A stretch of DNA of 64,000 nt from Micavibrio_C sp965231165 (GCA_965231165.1 OZ246421.1:2232001-2296000); one strand, 5' to 3'; shown: positions 1 to 9,142, counted from the stretch's first letter. Notes: generated from the sequence alone by a model not told the origin. Program-made: numbers and translations.

Positions 1-1
1 C

Positions 2-2848
2 GTCAGCGTGGCGCAGTTTGCGATTGATGTAAAGCCGCCTGAAAAGGTAGCAGAAGGCTGGTATATACGGGAAAATAGAAAATTCCGTCTGGATGCCAAC
101 ACTATGACTGTCACAGCAGATGGGCAGACCTATGATCTGGCCGAAGGTGATGTCTATGTTGATGATTCTGATATTCTGGTGCGCAGCGCGGTTCTGGCCA
201 AGGTGTTTCAGTTTCAGGGTAACATCAGTTTAAGATACCAGCGTATCGATGTGAGTACGGCGCAGAAATGGCCAGTGCTTGAAAAACTGGAACGCATGAA
301 GAAGAAGGGACGTGAGTATCTGCCGCCGCCGTCCCTGCCGCGTCAGGATGAGCCATACAGGATGGTCAGTGTTCCTAATGTGGATGTATCCAGCACCTAT
401 AGTTATGAGCGGACCGGCGATAATGGTGAAATCGTTAGGGCGAGGTCTCATGCTTTGGTTGCAACGGGTGATATGCTGGGGCATACATTGCGGGCAAATG
501 TGGCCGGTGATGATATTCATGCCGTCAATACACTGCGCGCCACACTTAGAAAGGAATCGGATAAGCCCGATCTTTTAGGTGGCCTGAAGGCGCGTGAGTA
601 CGAATTCGGTGATATCACGGCCATCAATGTTGCCGGTGTTCCCAGTGATCGAAGCGGCACGGGTTTTCATGCTACCAATCGCAATCCTTACATTACTTCT
701 GAGGCCAGCACGGAAATCGAGGGGGACGTAACGCCCGGCTGGGATGTTGAGTTATATCGCGGCACACAGTTCCTTGACCTGATTACGTCTGCTGATGGTG
801 AGTATCGATTTGAAAATGTGCGTTTATCAGGGGGCGAGAATAAGTTCAGGGTCATTAAATATGGCCCATTGGGTGAAGTAGAGGAAAATGAATTCACGAT
901 CTATTCCACGCCGCGCAAATTTGCAGACGAGCCGGATCTTTATGAATTTTCTGTGAGCGCTGCCGAAACGGATGTCTGGACGCGGAAAACTTCGCGCGAT
1001 CAGGACAAATACACGCCGATCATAGCCGGGAACTATGAACGGCAGTTATCCATGGATACGACTGTCAATACAGGGTTATTCACCAGTCAGGTGGATGGTG
1101 AGCAGAAATCATATCTCAACGCTGGTCTTGCTACTTACATTGAAAATATCATTCTCAATGCTGATCTGACAGCCGACCTTAATGGATCTTATCTGGCATC
1201 AGCGACGGCTCGCCGTATGTTATGGGGGCAAAATGTCACGGCAGAACTTGGATATACGGCTGACGACTATGGCGCGCTCGATGAGCAATCAACCCCTTCA
1301 GAATATATGTGGGGTTTGGGATTGCGCGGGGCGTTGCCCTCTGTTTTTGATTATTCTCTCGGAAACTATACAGTTTCAACTGAATACAAGGAAGATGATG
1401 AGGGCAGGTCAGACCAGCTTAGTCGGTTCTCATGGTCAAAGCGGATTTTGGGTTTGACTGTAAGCAACAATCTAGAACATGAATTGAGAGATGCTCCGGA
1501 AGTAAAGGCGGCAGAATCTCTTACTGGTCGTTCTTCTGTTTCTGGCACTTTAGGCCGTACACGCTGGAGAGCATCGACAGAATATACCGTGGATCCGGAA
1601 TGGAATGTTGATAGTTACCAGTTTGATCTATCGCGCCGATTGGCCGAGGAATTAACGGGTCGTCTGACGGTCAATAACACACCAGATACTGACTTCACGG
1701 AAGGAACGGCTGCTCTGGTGTGGAACAACGAGCATATTACCGTTGCGCCGGGCATTTCCTACAACACGGATAATGATTTCTCTGCTTTTGTCAGTGCGAA
1801 CTTCGGTCTATCTTACGATCCTTATTCACGAACAGTGGCGATGGATGGCGACAAGCTAACCGATTCAGGTGGTATTTCCGCATTTGTCTACCTGGATAAG
1901 AACGGCGATAATGTTTTCTCGGAAGGGGACGAGCCGATTCAGGATGCCGTTGTTGATGCCATTCATTCCAACCGTAAGGGTACAACCGATGAGGCCGGGC
2001 AGGCTTTCATTCACGATATCCCTAACAATCTGCTTACTGATGTAAAGCTTGATGAATTTAGCTTTTTTGATCCGTTCATGGTGGCGGGCACCAAGGGCGT
2101 TTCGATTTTGCCGCGCAGTGGCCATACGGCGCGTATAGAGTTTCCGGTTCATAACGGTGGCGAACTGGATGGCACCGTTTATGTTCGTATGAATGACGGG
2201 AAAGACCGTTCTGCACGTAATGTCAGAGTTTACCTTTATGATCTTGCAGGTAATCTGGTGCAGGCGGCCCCGGTATCTTTTGATGGTTTCTATCTCTTCC
2301 AAAAAATTCATCCGGGCCAGTACTGGCTGATGGTGGATGGAAAAGATGCTCGTAACGGTGGTTTGATCCGCCCTTTACCTGAGAAAATGACATTCGGATA
2401 TGAGGGTACTCTTACATATGGCCACCAGGTTTTCCTACGTAAAGCCAATCAGGATGAAGTGGATACTCCTTCCACCATCGGTGAGGATTATGCGGAATAT
2501 ATTGAGCTCAACCCTTCTGTGGATGTTGGTAAAATCAGGAGCAATCAGATCGTCCTCAATTTTGGCGAATATCGCTCGCGCGCGATGATAGGTGTTGTCT
2601 GGTATAAGCTTAAAATGATTTATGGTTCACTGACGGCAGGTTCGCAGTTGCTTGTGCCGATTTCGCAAAGCAATCCGTCTGTCAAAACGGGATTGCATAG
2701 CTTGCGGGCCATTATCCCCGGTTTAACCATGCAAGAAGCCTATACACGCTGTTATAATCTGACGGCGCGCGGGGTGGATTGTAAGGTGGAGATGCTGCCG
2801 ACCGGTCTGGATCAGAAGATGCCCGAAACAAAGCAGGCGTCTCTTTGA
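2..2848 (+). CDS. Usher-like outer-membrane protein, 5' end cut by window
   Basis: The reading frame is open to the left edge, so the true start lies outside; the GTG at position 8 is probably internal. The N-terminal part (to about nt 310) resembles usher-type plug or periplasmic segments. A long middle part (nt 950-1850) is rich in alternating polar and aromatic strands, as in a beta-barrel. At nt 1870-1960 a Ca-loop-like YLDKNGDN stretch opens an SdrD B-like or carboxypeptidase-regulatory-like beta domain, and a second such domain lies at nt 2150-2350. The last 60 residues, with a TRCYN...GVDC pattern, look like a SPOR-type domain. I infer an outer-membrane export or adhesin-assembly protein. 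An exact fimbrial usher assignment is uncertain, and no chaperone or pilin gene follows. Confidence 0.55.
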   Translation, partial: VSVAQFAIDVKPPEKVAEGWYIRENRKFRLDANTMTVTADGQTYDLAEGDVYVDDSDILVRSAVLAKVFQFQGNISLRYQRIDVSTAQKWPVLEKLERMKKKGREYLPPPSLPRQDEPYRMVSVPNVDVSSTYSYERTGDNGEIVRARSHALVATGDMLGHTLRANVAGDDIHAVNTLRATLRKESDKPDLLGGLKAREYEFGDITAINVAGVPSDRSGTGFHATNRNPYITSEASTEIEGDVTPGWDVELYRGTQFLDLITSADGEYRFENVRLSGGENKFRVIKYGPLGEVEENEFTIYSTPRKFADEPDLYEFSVSAAETDVWTRKTSRDQDKYTPIIAGNYERQLSMDTTVNTGLFTSQVDGEQKSYLNAGLATYIENIILNADLTADLNGSYLASATARRMLWGQNVTAELGYTADDYGALDEQSTPSEYMWGLGLRGALPSVFDYSLGNYTVSTEYKEDDEGRSDQLSRFSWSKRILGLTVSNNLEHELRDAPEVKAAESLTGRSSVSGTLGRTRWRASTEYTVDPEWNVDSYQFDLSRRLAEELTGRLTVNNTPDTDFTEGTAALVWNNEHITVAPGISYNTDNDFSAFVSANFGLSYDPYSRTVAMDGDKLTDSGGISAFVYLDKNGDNVFSEGDEPIQDAVVDAIHSNRKGTTDEAGQAFIHDIPNNLLTDVKLDEFSFFDPFMVAGTKGVSILPRSGHTARIEFPVHNGGELDGTVYVRMNDGKDRSARNVRVYLYDLAGNLVQAAPVSFDGFYLFQKIHPGQYWLMVDGKDARNGGLIRPLPEKMTFGYEGTLTYGHQVFLRKANQDEVDTPSTIGEDYAEYIELNPSVDVGKIRSNQIVLNFGEYRSRAMIGVVWYKLKMIYGSLTAGSQLLVPISQSNPSVKTGLHSLRAIIPGLTMQEAYTRCYNLTARGVDCKVEMLPTGLDQKMPETKQASL

Positions 2849-2863
2849 TCAAAAGAAAGAGAC
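2839..2863 (+). terminator. Weak hairpin overlapping usher-like stop codon
   Basis: The arms GTCTCTTT (2839-2846) and AAAGAGAC (2856-2863) are perfectly complementary with a 9-nt loop. The left arm overlaps the TGA stop. No clean T-run follows, so terminator function is only suggested by its place between two convergent genes. Confidence 0.35.
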
Positions 2864-2913
2864 CGCTCTTTCAAGCTGCCCCTTTGCTTTTGTATGATAA
2901 TTTTCTAAAAAAA

Positions 2914-3630
2914 TTACGCCGATTTCTTAAACAGCTTGTCTGCCGCTTCCATTTTTTCCAGTTTTGTTTCGCGGCCGTTTTTGGCGACGTCTTGCGCCTT
3001 GTCGTAGCTTTCGATCAGGGCGCGGTAATGCGGCACGATGTCGTCGGCCATGATCTGGGCGAAGTCCATCGCGTCGGCGCGGTTCCATGTGCTCATGACT
3101 TCGGCCAGCAGGGCGAAGGTGTCAATCGGCATGGCCCCTGCCTGCGTGACGCGGGCCAGTGTCAGATCGGTGGCCATCTTGCTCCAGTTGCCCGAGGCGT
3201 CGACGGCGCAGAAAACCTTATAGCCTGCTTCCAGTGCGCTTAAGGCAGGGAAGGCCATGCAGACGCTGGTCAGCGTACCGGCGATGATCAGGGTGCGGCG
3301 TCCGGTATTTTCAATCGCCTTGACCCATTCCGGATTGTCCCAGGCGTTGATCTGGCCGGTGCGCGGAATATAAATCGCATCCGGATTATATTGATGGATC
3401 TCCGGGATCAGCGGACCGTTCGGGCCATCGGGCACGGAGGCGGTGGTGATAGTCGGTATCTTGGCCAGATGCGCCATCTTGGCCAGTGCCCGCACGTTGG
3501 CGCGCAGTACCGGCAACTCGATATCCTTGACCAGTTGGAACAGGCCGCTTTGGTGGTCGATCAGCAGCATGACGGCGTCATCGGGGTCGATCATCCATTG
3601 GTTTTTTCTGACATTTTTTCTATCAAACAT
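2914..3630 (-). CDS. Isochorismatase-family (YcaC-like) hydrolase
   Basis: This 238-residue protein has the cysteine-hydrolase fold signature. Asp25 lies in LLIDHQSG, the nucleophile Cys124 in TLTSVC, and a PRTGQINAW segment sits where the family places its basic catalytic residue. That position appears as Arg90 here rather than the usual Lys. YcaC-type members are cytosolic hydrolases of unsettled substrate, so true isochorismatase activity should not be assumed. The gene begins 20 bp after the pirin gene on the same strand, so the two are likely co-transcribed. The divergent HxlR regulator suggests control by electrophiles or quinones. The C-terminal tail is Lys/Ala-rich. Confidence 0.85.
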   Translation of the reverse strand: MFDRKNVRKNQWMIDPDDAVMLLIDHQSGLFQLVKDIELPVLRANVRALAKMAHLAKIPTITTASVPDGPNGPLIPEIHQYNPDAIYIPRTGQINAWDNPEWVKAIENTGRRTLIIAGTLTSVCMAFPALSALEAGYKVFCAVDASGNWSKMATDLTLARVTQAGAMPIDTFALLAEVMSTWNRADAMDFAQIMADDIVPHYRALIESYDKAQDVAKNGRETKLEKMEAADKLFKKSA

Positions 3631-3650
3631 AACGTTCTCCTTTGTATTTT

Positions 3651-4508
3651 TTAAAAGCGCCCGGTGTGAAAATCAGCCAGCGCCTGACGAATTTCGCCTT
3701 GCGTGTTCATAACAAACGGGCCGTAACCGGCAATCGGTTCGTCAATCGGTTCACCACTCAGGAGTAAAACGATTGAATCAGCCGATGGTTCCAGCGTGAT
3801 TTGATGGCCGTTACGTTCAAACAACGCCAGTTCCTTGCGGCTGATGGTGTCTGTGCCGTTTACCTTGACGGTGCCTGACAACACCAGCAGCATTGCGGTG
3901 TGGCTTTCCTCCAGCGACAGTTCGGTTTTGCCCCCTGCCTTCAGGCGCATGTCCCAGACATTGACGGGGGTGAAGGTGCGGGCGGCGCCTTTGACACCGG
4001 TGTAATTACCCGCAATCACCCGGACGGTGCCGGCATCGTTATCAAGATTCACAACCGGGATATTCTGGCTGAGAATTTCCTGATAGCCGGGGGTGGTCAT
4101 CTTGTCCTTCGCGGGCAGATTGACCCAGAGCTGCACCATTTCGAGTGTGCCGCCTGTCTTGGTGAAGGCTTGCCCGTGCATTTCCTCGTGCAGAATGCCG
4201 CGCGCGGCGGTCATCCATTGCACGTCGCCGGGGCCGATCTTGCCGCGGTTGCCCGTGTTGTCGCTGTGTTCGACCTCGCCCTGATAGACGATGGTGACGG
4301 TTTCAAAGCCGCGGTGCGGGTGCTGTTCGACGCCGCGCGGTCGGTCAGAGGGTGCGAATTCCGCCGGACCAGCATAATCCAGCAGCAGGAACGGGGTAAT
4401 CTCGGCCCCTTGGGTGTGATACGAAAACATTGTGCTGACGGGGAAGCCGTCGCCGACCCAGTGGCCGCCGGTTTCACGGTTGATGCGGGCAATTTTGCGG
4501 GTTTTCAT
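3651..4508 (-). CDS. Pirin family protein
   Basis: This 285-residue bicupin has the pirin signature near residues 60-85: HPHRGFETVT followed by EVEHSD. These supply the metal-binding His residues, and further Glu/His residues follow in GILHEEMH. Bacterial pirins bind Fe or Ni and some have quercetin dioxygenase activity; others modulate metabolic enzymes. The ATG is preceded by GGAGG with 6-nt spacing. It is the first gene of a two-gene operon with the isochorismatase-family gene and is divergent from an HxlR regulator, a common partner of pirins. A role in handling quinone or flavonoid-type electrophiles is inferred. Confidence 0.93.
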   Translation of the reverse strand: MKTRKIARINRETGGHWVGDGFPVSTMFSYHTQGAEITPFLLLDYAGPAEFAPSDRPRGVEQHPHRGFETVTIVYQGEVEHSDNTGNRGKIGPGDVQWMTAARGILHEEMHGQAFTKTGGTLEMVQLWVNLPAKDKMTTPGYQEILSQNIPVVNLDNDAGTVRVIAGNYTGVKGAARTFTPVNVWDMRLKAGGKTELSLEESHTAMLLVLSGTVKVNGTDTISRKELALFERNGHQITLEPSADSIVLLLSGEPIDEPIAGYGPFVMNTQGEIRQALADFHTGRF

Positions 4509-4558
4509 GGTATTCCTCCTTTTTTTCCAGCGTCTGGATGATAAGTTAATTCTGCACG

Positions 4559-4587
4559 ATCCTTTCGCAAGTACGCACTAAAAGGAT
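4559..4587. promoter_or_regulatory. Candidate HxlR operator, inverted repeat
   Basis: ATCCTTT (4559-4565) and AAAGGAT (4581-4587) form perfect 7-bp arms separated by 15 bp, with AGTAC at the centre. The repeat lies between the divergent pirin and HxlR genes. Assignment as the HxlR operator is inferred from position and symmetry only. Confidence 0.45.
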
Positions 4588-4615
4588 ACTGTCAATTTCA
4601 GGAAGAGGTGGCCGG

Positions 4616-4942
4616 ATGGTTCAGGAAAAGAGGGTGTCATGCCCGGTGGAGCTGACGCTGGCGGTGATCGCCGGGCGCTGGAAAGTGATGATTATCCATC
4701 AGTTGCTGCCCGGTGAAAAGCGCTTCAACCAGCTGCAGCGGGAACTGGGTGGCATCACCCACCGCACATTGTCCCAGCAATTGAAGGAGATGGAGGGACA
4801 TGGTCTGGTGATTCGCAAGGATTACGGCGAGATTCCGCCACGTGTGGAATACAGCCTGTCGTCGCTTGGGGCTTCGCTGCATCCGATCTTGCAGGCCATG
4901 GAAGACTGGGCCGTGCAGAATGGCGATAAGGTCGGGCGCTAG
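4616..4942 (+). CDS. HxlR-family winged-helix transcriptional regulator
   Basis: This 108-residue protein matches the whole HxlR domain: CPVELTL, then IAGRWKVMII, the recognition region GGITHRTLSQQLKEME, and the wing RKDYGEIPPRVEYSLS. Cys9, just before the first helix, is the position used for redox or quinone sensing in YodB-type members. The length is normal. The gene is divergent from the pirin-isochorismatase operon across 107 bp holding an inverted repeat, which suggests that it represses that operon and perhaps itself. The inducer cannot be read from the sequence. Confidence 0.92.
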   Translation: MVQEKRVSCPVELTLAVIAGRWKVMIIHQLLPGEKRFNQLQRELGGITHRTLSQQLKEMEGHGLVIRKDYGEIPPRVEYSLSSLGASLHPILQAMEDWAVQNGDKVGR

Positions 4943-5128
4943 GAAAACTTGCTTCCGGCACGGCAATCGCCTATATCAGTCCCCGGAAGGCTGGCATGGG
5001 CGCGCGTGTCGCCAATCCGGTCAGGGCCGAGAGGCAGCAGCCGTAACGAATTTCGCCGGGTCGTGTTCAGTCTTCCACCTTCTCCCCCATATCCCCATTG
5101 CCTGTAGAGGCGTATTGATGATCGTTGT

Positions 5129-6127
5129 CTAGCGCAGATGGCTGGCGGTGATTTTCGAAGTTGTCGGAGATGGCGATGTGCCGTTCGCGTTGCTGTGGAA
5201 TTTGTCGTGGAATTTTTGCAGGGTGCCCCCCACTTCTTTATGGATGTACGGGCTGCCGTCATAATCGCAGAAAATCAAATCTTTTCCTGAGTGCAGGTGC
5301 AAAGCGTTGATAAAATTGGCGGTGTCCATATTTTCGGTGTAATGGGGGCCTTCAAACAAGAGGCTGCGCTTTAGTGCGGCAATGGCTTCTTCCGGAAGCT
5401 CCCTTATAATCGTTTCCTGATTACGTTTTCCATTATTTGTTCCCATCAAAACAGGCAGGGTGATGGCGCCTTGTTTACTATAGAGTGAATCCAGCGAAGT
5501 TGAGTATGATGTGTCATTGGAAATATCACCGAACACGTGCTGCTGTCCTGTAAGCTGTACGAGCAGGCGATGCTTGTTTGATCTTAGGGCTTCCATCCCG
5601 AGATCAGCCATAACTTTATTACGAATGGCCATACCATCCGGTAATGTCGCGTGCACATTCTCATCTGTGACGATATTCAGGACTTGTGCGGTTATTTTTG
5701 TGATGGCGTCATCAAAAATCAAGCGATGTCTGGCGTCGCGTACGGCGTCATTATAAATAGCGGAAATATTCATCGAGAGCAGAAAGTTTTCCAAGCTGGT
5801 CTGGGCAAATCGAGGATGTTTAGAATGCAGCAGGTCACCTGTCATTTGATGAGTATGCGGGTACTCCTGCGCTACGGTAAAATCGTGTCCACGATCCCGA
5901 AGATATTTTATTACCAGTTGTTCCAGCATGATGTGTGATGGTTGGTTGTGACATTCTCCCAGTAGAAGTACGAGGGGTTGATCTGGCGATGCATGCTCCA
6001 GTAATTGCTCTGTCCTCTGGACGATCCGCGCGGCGGGACGGCGCAGGTTATAGGGATTCCAGCGCGCCGAGATGTCTTCAATCGATGAAGATTGAAAGGC
6101 GGATCGTAGACTTGAGAGTATGGTCAT
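5129..6127 (-). CDS. Hypothetical protein with ChaN/EreA-like GExH motif
   Basis: I do not recognise a close family for this 332-residue protein. Near residues 50-95 it has LLLGECHNQPSHI followed by a second acidic site, QEYPHTH. This resembles the GExH/Glu pattern of the ChaN, TraB and erythromycin-esterase fold group, whose members bind metal or haem or hydrolyse esters and peptides. No signal peptide is apparent. The C-terminal 25 residues are Ser/Thr/Asn-rich and probably disordered. The gene stands alone, divergent from dnaX across 185 bp. A hydrolase or metal-binding role is inference. Confidence 0.7.
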   Translation of the reverse strand: MTILSSLRSAFQSSSIEDISARWNPYNLRRPAARIVQRTEQLLEHASPDQPLVLLLGECHNQPSHIMLEQLVIKYLRDRGHDFTVAQEYPHTHQMTGDLLHSKHPRFAQTSLENFLLSMNISAIYNDAVRDARHRLIFDDAITKITAQVLNIVTDENVHATLPDGMAIRNKVMADLGMEALRSNKHRLLVQLTGQQHVFGDISNDTSYSTSLDSLYSKQGAITLPVLMGTNNGKRNQETIIRELPEEAIAALKRSLLFEGPHYTENMDTANFINALHLHSGKDLIFCDYDGSPYIHKEVGGTLQKFHDKFHSNANGTSPSPTTSKITASHLR

Positions 6128-6200
6128 GCGCGTTGCCCTTGTCAGAATCCGGGTATCCTAACCTTCATATTTCCATAAATCAATTAAATTCAGTGTGCGG

Positions 6201-6231
6201 GTAGCGCATGCCGGGAGGCGGTGTGCGCTAC
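6201..6231. promoter_or_regulatory. Inverted repeat upstream of dnaX
   Basis: GTAGCGCA (6201-6208) and TGCGCTAC (6224-6231) are perfect 8-bp arms around 15 bp. It lies in the divergent region between the ChaN/EreA-like gene and dnaX, about 80 bp before the dnaX start. It could be an operator or an RNA hairpin; nothing identifies the binding factor. Confidence 0.35.
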
Positions 6232-6312
6232 AGATATATAAGTGTGACAAAACCGCGCTTTTCCGCCCTTCCGGGTTTGCATCATCGCTAGAATCCCCCT
6301 ACATAAGAACCT

Positions 6313-7989
6313 ATGACCGACACGCAGAAAAATCAGGCTTACCGCGTTCTCGCGCGGAAATACCGACCCCGTCACTTCGATGAACTAATCGGGCAGGATG
6401 CGCTGGTGCGCACACTGACCAATGCCATCGAATCCGGGCGGATTGCGCATGCTTTCATGCTGACAGGTGTGCGCGGGGTGGGTAAAACCACGACGGCGCG
6501 CATTATCGCCAAGGCGCTCAACTATACCGGGGCGGATGGCAAGGCCGGGCCAAGCACCGGGCCGACTGATGATTGCGAGGTTTGCCGCGCCATTGCTGAA
6601 GACCGTCACCCTGATGTGATGGAGATGGATGCCGCGTCCCGTACCGGCGTCGATGATATTCGTGAGATTTTGGATGGTGTGCGTTATGCGCCTGTATCAG
6701 CGCGTTACAAGATTTACATCATCGACGAAGTGCACATGCTGTCGAAGAACGCGTTCAACGCGCTTCTTAAAACACTGGAAGAGCCGCCGCCGCATGTGAA
6801 ATTTATTTTTGCCACGACGGAAATTCGCAAAGTGCCGGTGACGGTGCTGTCGCGCTGCCAACGGTTTGACCTGAAGCGTGTCGATATCGCCACACTGGCT
6901 GACCACTACAAGAAAATCTGCGGCCTTGAAAATGTGCAGGCCGATGATGACGCACTGACCATGATCGCGCGCGCCGCCGATGGTTCGGTGCGTGATGGTT
7001 TAAGCCTGCTGGACCAGGCGATGGCGCTGACGGGCGATGCGGTGACCGTGACGCAGGTACGTGATATGCTGGGGCTGGCCGACCGCTCGCGCATACTCGA
7101 TATGCTGGAATTTTCGCTGAAAGGCGAATGTGAACCGGCGCTCGCGATCATGGATGATATGTCACGCGGCGGTGCTGACGCGCTGGTGATCGTGCAGGAC
7201 TTGCTGGAGCTGACGCACTTGCTGACACGTTACCGCGCAGTGCCTGCGATGGTGGACAAGGATAATGCCGTGGCGCCGGACTTGAAGGCGCGGCTGGTCA
7301 AGTTGTCATCGGAACTTTCGATGCCCTCGCTCGGGCGGGCGTGGCAATTGCTGCTCAAAGGCGTTGGCGAAATTCAGAGCGCGCCGCAGCAGCGTTCGGC
7401 ATTGGAAATGCTGTTGATCCGTCTGGCCTATACATCTGATCTTCCTGATCCGGGTGACCTGATTAAAAAGCTGAAAAGTGGTGAAGCGATCAATTTCGGC
7501 GCGGTGACACAACGCGCATCGGATGCGCGTGTACCGGAACCGGTGGCGCAGCTACGCGCTATCGTGGGTGGCGGTGTCGTGGCGGCGGTTGTGGCGCAAC
7601 CCGTTGAGGAATCTGAACCTGTCCAGATCGGCGCGATCGTGTCACTGCAAACGTTGGAAGAAGGTTTGCGTCTGCGTGGATACAGACGGCTGGCGGGGGA
7701 TGTCTACCAGCATGTGCGCATGGGCCGGATCGAGGAAGGGCGGATTGAAATCGCCTATGACCAGAGCATCGTGCCGACCATGCTGAGTGATCTGTCCAAG
7801 GCGCTGAAAGATATTACGGGGCATGGCTGGCTGGTGACGGAAACGCGCGCGCCCTCCGTGCCGACACTTTACGAACAACAGCAGCTGGCTGATAAAGCCA
7901 TGCTTGAAGAAGCGCAAAATCACCCGCTGGTGTCGAACGTCGTAGCGATGTTCCCCGGCGCGACTGTCAAAATTAAAAATGCCCAGTAA
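6313..7989 (+). CDS. dnaX: DNA polymerase III subunit gamma/tau
   Basis: DnaX is the AAA+ motor of the clamp loader that places the beta clamp on primed DNA. Walker A is GVRGVGKTT (about residues 53-61), Walker B is IIDEVHML, and sensor 1 is FATTEIRKVP with the SRC motif after it. The zinc-module region (about residues 85-100) keeps only CEVC, fewer Cys than the four-Cys gamma-proteobacterial site; alphaproteobacterial members are often degenerate there. The C-terminal part after residue 370 is divergent and should carry the DnaB/alpha-binding tau region. At 558 residues it is moderate in length. It is followed at 9 bp by a YbaB-type gene, a conserved arrangement. Confidence 0.96.
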   Translation: MTDTQKNQAYRVLARKYRPRHFDELIGQDALVRTLTNAIESGRIAHAFMLTGVRGVGKTTTARIIAKALNYTGADGKAGPSTGPTDDCEVCRAIAEDRHPDVMEMDAASRTGVDDIREILDGVRYAPVSARYKIYIIDEVHMLSKNAFNALLKTLEEPPPHVKFIFATTEIRKVPVTVLSRCQRFDLKRVDIATLADHYKKICGLENVQADDDALTMIARAADGSVRDGLSLLDQAMALTGDAVTVTQVRDMLGLADRSRILDMLEFSLKGECEPALAIMDDMSRGGADALVIVQDLLELTHLLTRYRAVPAMVDKDNAVAPDLKARLVKLSSELSMPSLGRAWQLLLKGVGEIQSAPQQRSALEMLLIRLAYTSDLPDPGDLIKKLKSGEAINFGAVTQRASDARVPEPVAQLRAIVGGGVVAAVVAQPVEESEPVQIGAIVSLQTLEEGLRLRGYRRLAGDVYQHVRMGRIEEGRIEIAYDQSIVPTMLSDLSKALKDITGHGWLVTETRAPSVPTLYEQQQLADKAMLEEAQNHPLVSNVVAMFPGATVKIKNAQ

Positions 7990-7998
7990 GGAGAAATC

Positions 7999-8322
7999 AT
8001 GAATATTGCCGATATGATGAAACAAGCCAAAGTGATGCAGCAACGCATGGAAGAGCTGCAGGCGCAGCTGGCCGTGACCGAAGTCGAGGGTGCTTCCGGC
8101 GGTGGACTGGTGAGTGTGGTGATGACCTGCAAGGGCGATGTGCGTTCCCTGAAAATATCACCGGAAATCGTCAATCCCGCCGATGTCGAAACGCTCGAAG
8201 ATCTGGTGATGGCGGCGGTCAATATGGCGCGTCAGAATGCTGATTCGACGATGGCCAGCGAAACGGCGCGGATGATGGATGGCATGGGTCTGCCCTCTAA
8301 TTTTGAACTGCCCAAGTTTTAG
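7999..8322 (+). CDS. YbaB/EbfC family nucleoid-associated protein
   Basis: This 107-residue protein has the family pattern: an N-terminal helix starting NIADMMKQAKVMQQRMEELQ, a central SGGGLVSVVMTCKGDV strand region, and a C-terminal helix. EbfC/YbaB proteins form tweezer-like dimers that bind DNA and are nearly always encoded directly after dnaX, as here (9-bp gap, GGAG upstream). The usual third member, recR, is absent from the window; exonuclease III follows instead. Confidence 0.95.
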   Translation: MNIADMMKQAKVMQQRMEELQAQLAVTEVEGASGGGLVSVVMTCKGDVRSLKISPEIVNPADVETLEDLVMAAVNMARQNADSTMASETARMMDGMGLPSNFELPKF

Positions 8323-8335
8323 ATCGATCTCACTG

Positions 8336-9142
8336 ATGCGTATTCTGACATGGAACATCAATTCAGTGAGGCTCAGGATGCCTCTGCTGAAAAAGATCGC
8401 GCGCGAATGCGCGCCGGATGTCATTTGCCTGCAGGAAACCAAGGTCGTCGATGAATTGTTCCCCGGCGATGACATTATTCGCATGGGTTATACTCATATC
8501 CATATGAGCGGTATGAAAAGCTATAATGGTGTTGCGATCCTCTCCAAGACGCCGTTCGTACGCAAAGCCGTGCATCACCGGGTGGGCCGTGAAGATTGCC
8601 GCCATATCGCGGTGCAGATGAAATCAAAGAAATTCAAAACGCCGTTTGAAATTCACAATCTCTATATTCCGGCAGGTGGTGATATTCCTGACCGCGCTGT
8701 GAACGATAAATTCGCGCACAAGCTCGATTTCGTAGAAGAGCTGTCGGCATGGTTCCCGCAAAATTACAAGGCCGAGCAGCCGCTGATCGCTGTCGGTGAT
8801 TTTAATATAGCGCCGCTTGAGCATGATGTGTGGTCACATAAGCAGCTTTTAGATGTGGTGTCGCATACGCCGGTTGAAGTCGAGAAGCTGGCAGCGATGC
8901 AAAAGGCGATGGACTGGCAGGATGCGATCCGTCACTTCGTATCACCGGAAGAGAAATGCTACACATGGTGGTCGTACCGTAACAAGGACTGGAAAAAATC
9001 CAACCGCGGCCGCCGTCTCGACCATATCTGGATGACCAAACCCGTGATGCCGCACCTGAAACAGCACAGCATCATGATCAAAGCCCGCGACGCCGAACAG
9101 CCGAGCGACCATGTCCCGGTGATGGTGGATGTGGATTTGTAA
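8336..9142 (+). CDS. xthA: Exodeoxyribonuclease III
   Basis: This is a Mg-dependent AP endonuclease and 3'-5' exonuclease of base excision repair. The start at 8336 gives MRILTWNINSVR, the exact family N-terminus, and a 268-residue protein, the usual length; an upstream in-frame ATG would overlap the YbaB gene. Motifs seen are CLQETK (catalytic Glu), YNGVAILS, GDFNIAP, the RGRRLDHIW segment, and PSDHVPVMVD with the catalytic Asp-His pair. It lies 13 bp behind the YbaB-type gene and may be co-transcribed with it. Downstream sits a double-hairpin repeat. Confidence 0.96.
   Translation: MRILTWNINSVRLRMPLLKKIARECAPDVICLQETKVVDELFPGDDIIRMGYTHIHMSGMKSYNGVAILSKTPFVRKAVHHRVGREDCRHIAVQMKSKKFKTPFEIHNLYIPAGGDIPDRAVNDKFAHKLDFVEELSAWFPQNYKAEQPLIAVGDFNIAPLEHDVWSHKQLLDVVSHTPVEVEKLAAMQKAMDWQDAIRHFVSPEEKCYTWWSYRNKDWKKSNRGRRLDHIWMTKPVMPHLKQHSIMIKARDAEQPSDHVPVMVDVDL

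Noticed and set aside
2845..3243. 132-codon plus-strand ORF after the usher-like gene
   Set aside because: It is antisense to the well-supported isochorismatase-family gene and has shadow-type composition.
6500..6660. Reduced Cys set in the DnaX zinc module as a novelty
   Set aside because: The module is known to be degenerate in alphaproteobacterial DnaX, so it is noted in the gene entry only.
7458..7478. Possible dnaX frameshift signal (ATTAAAAAGCTG) for a gamma form
   Set aside because: It lacks the A-AAA-AAG heptamer and I see no strong downstream hairpin; a P-site slip would mispair.
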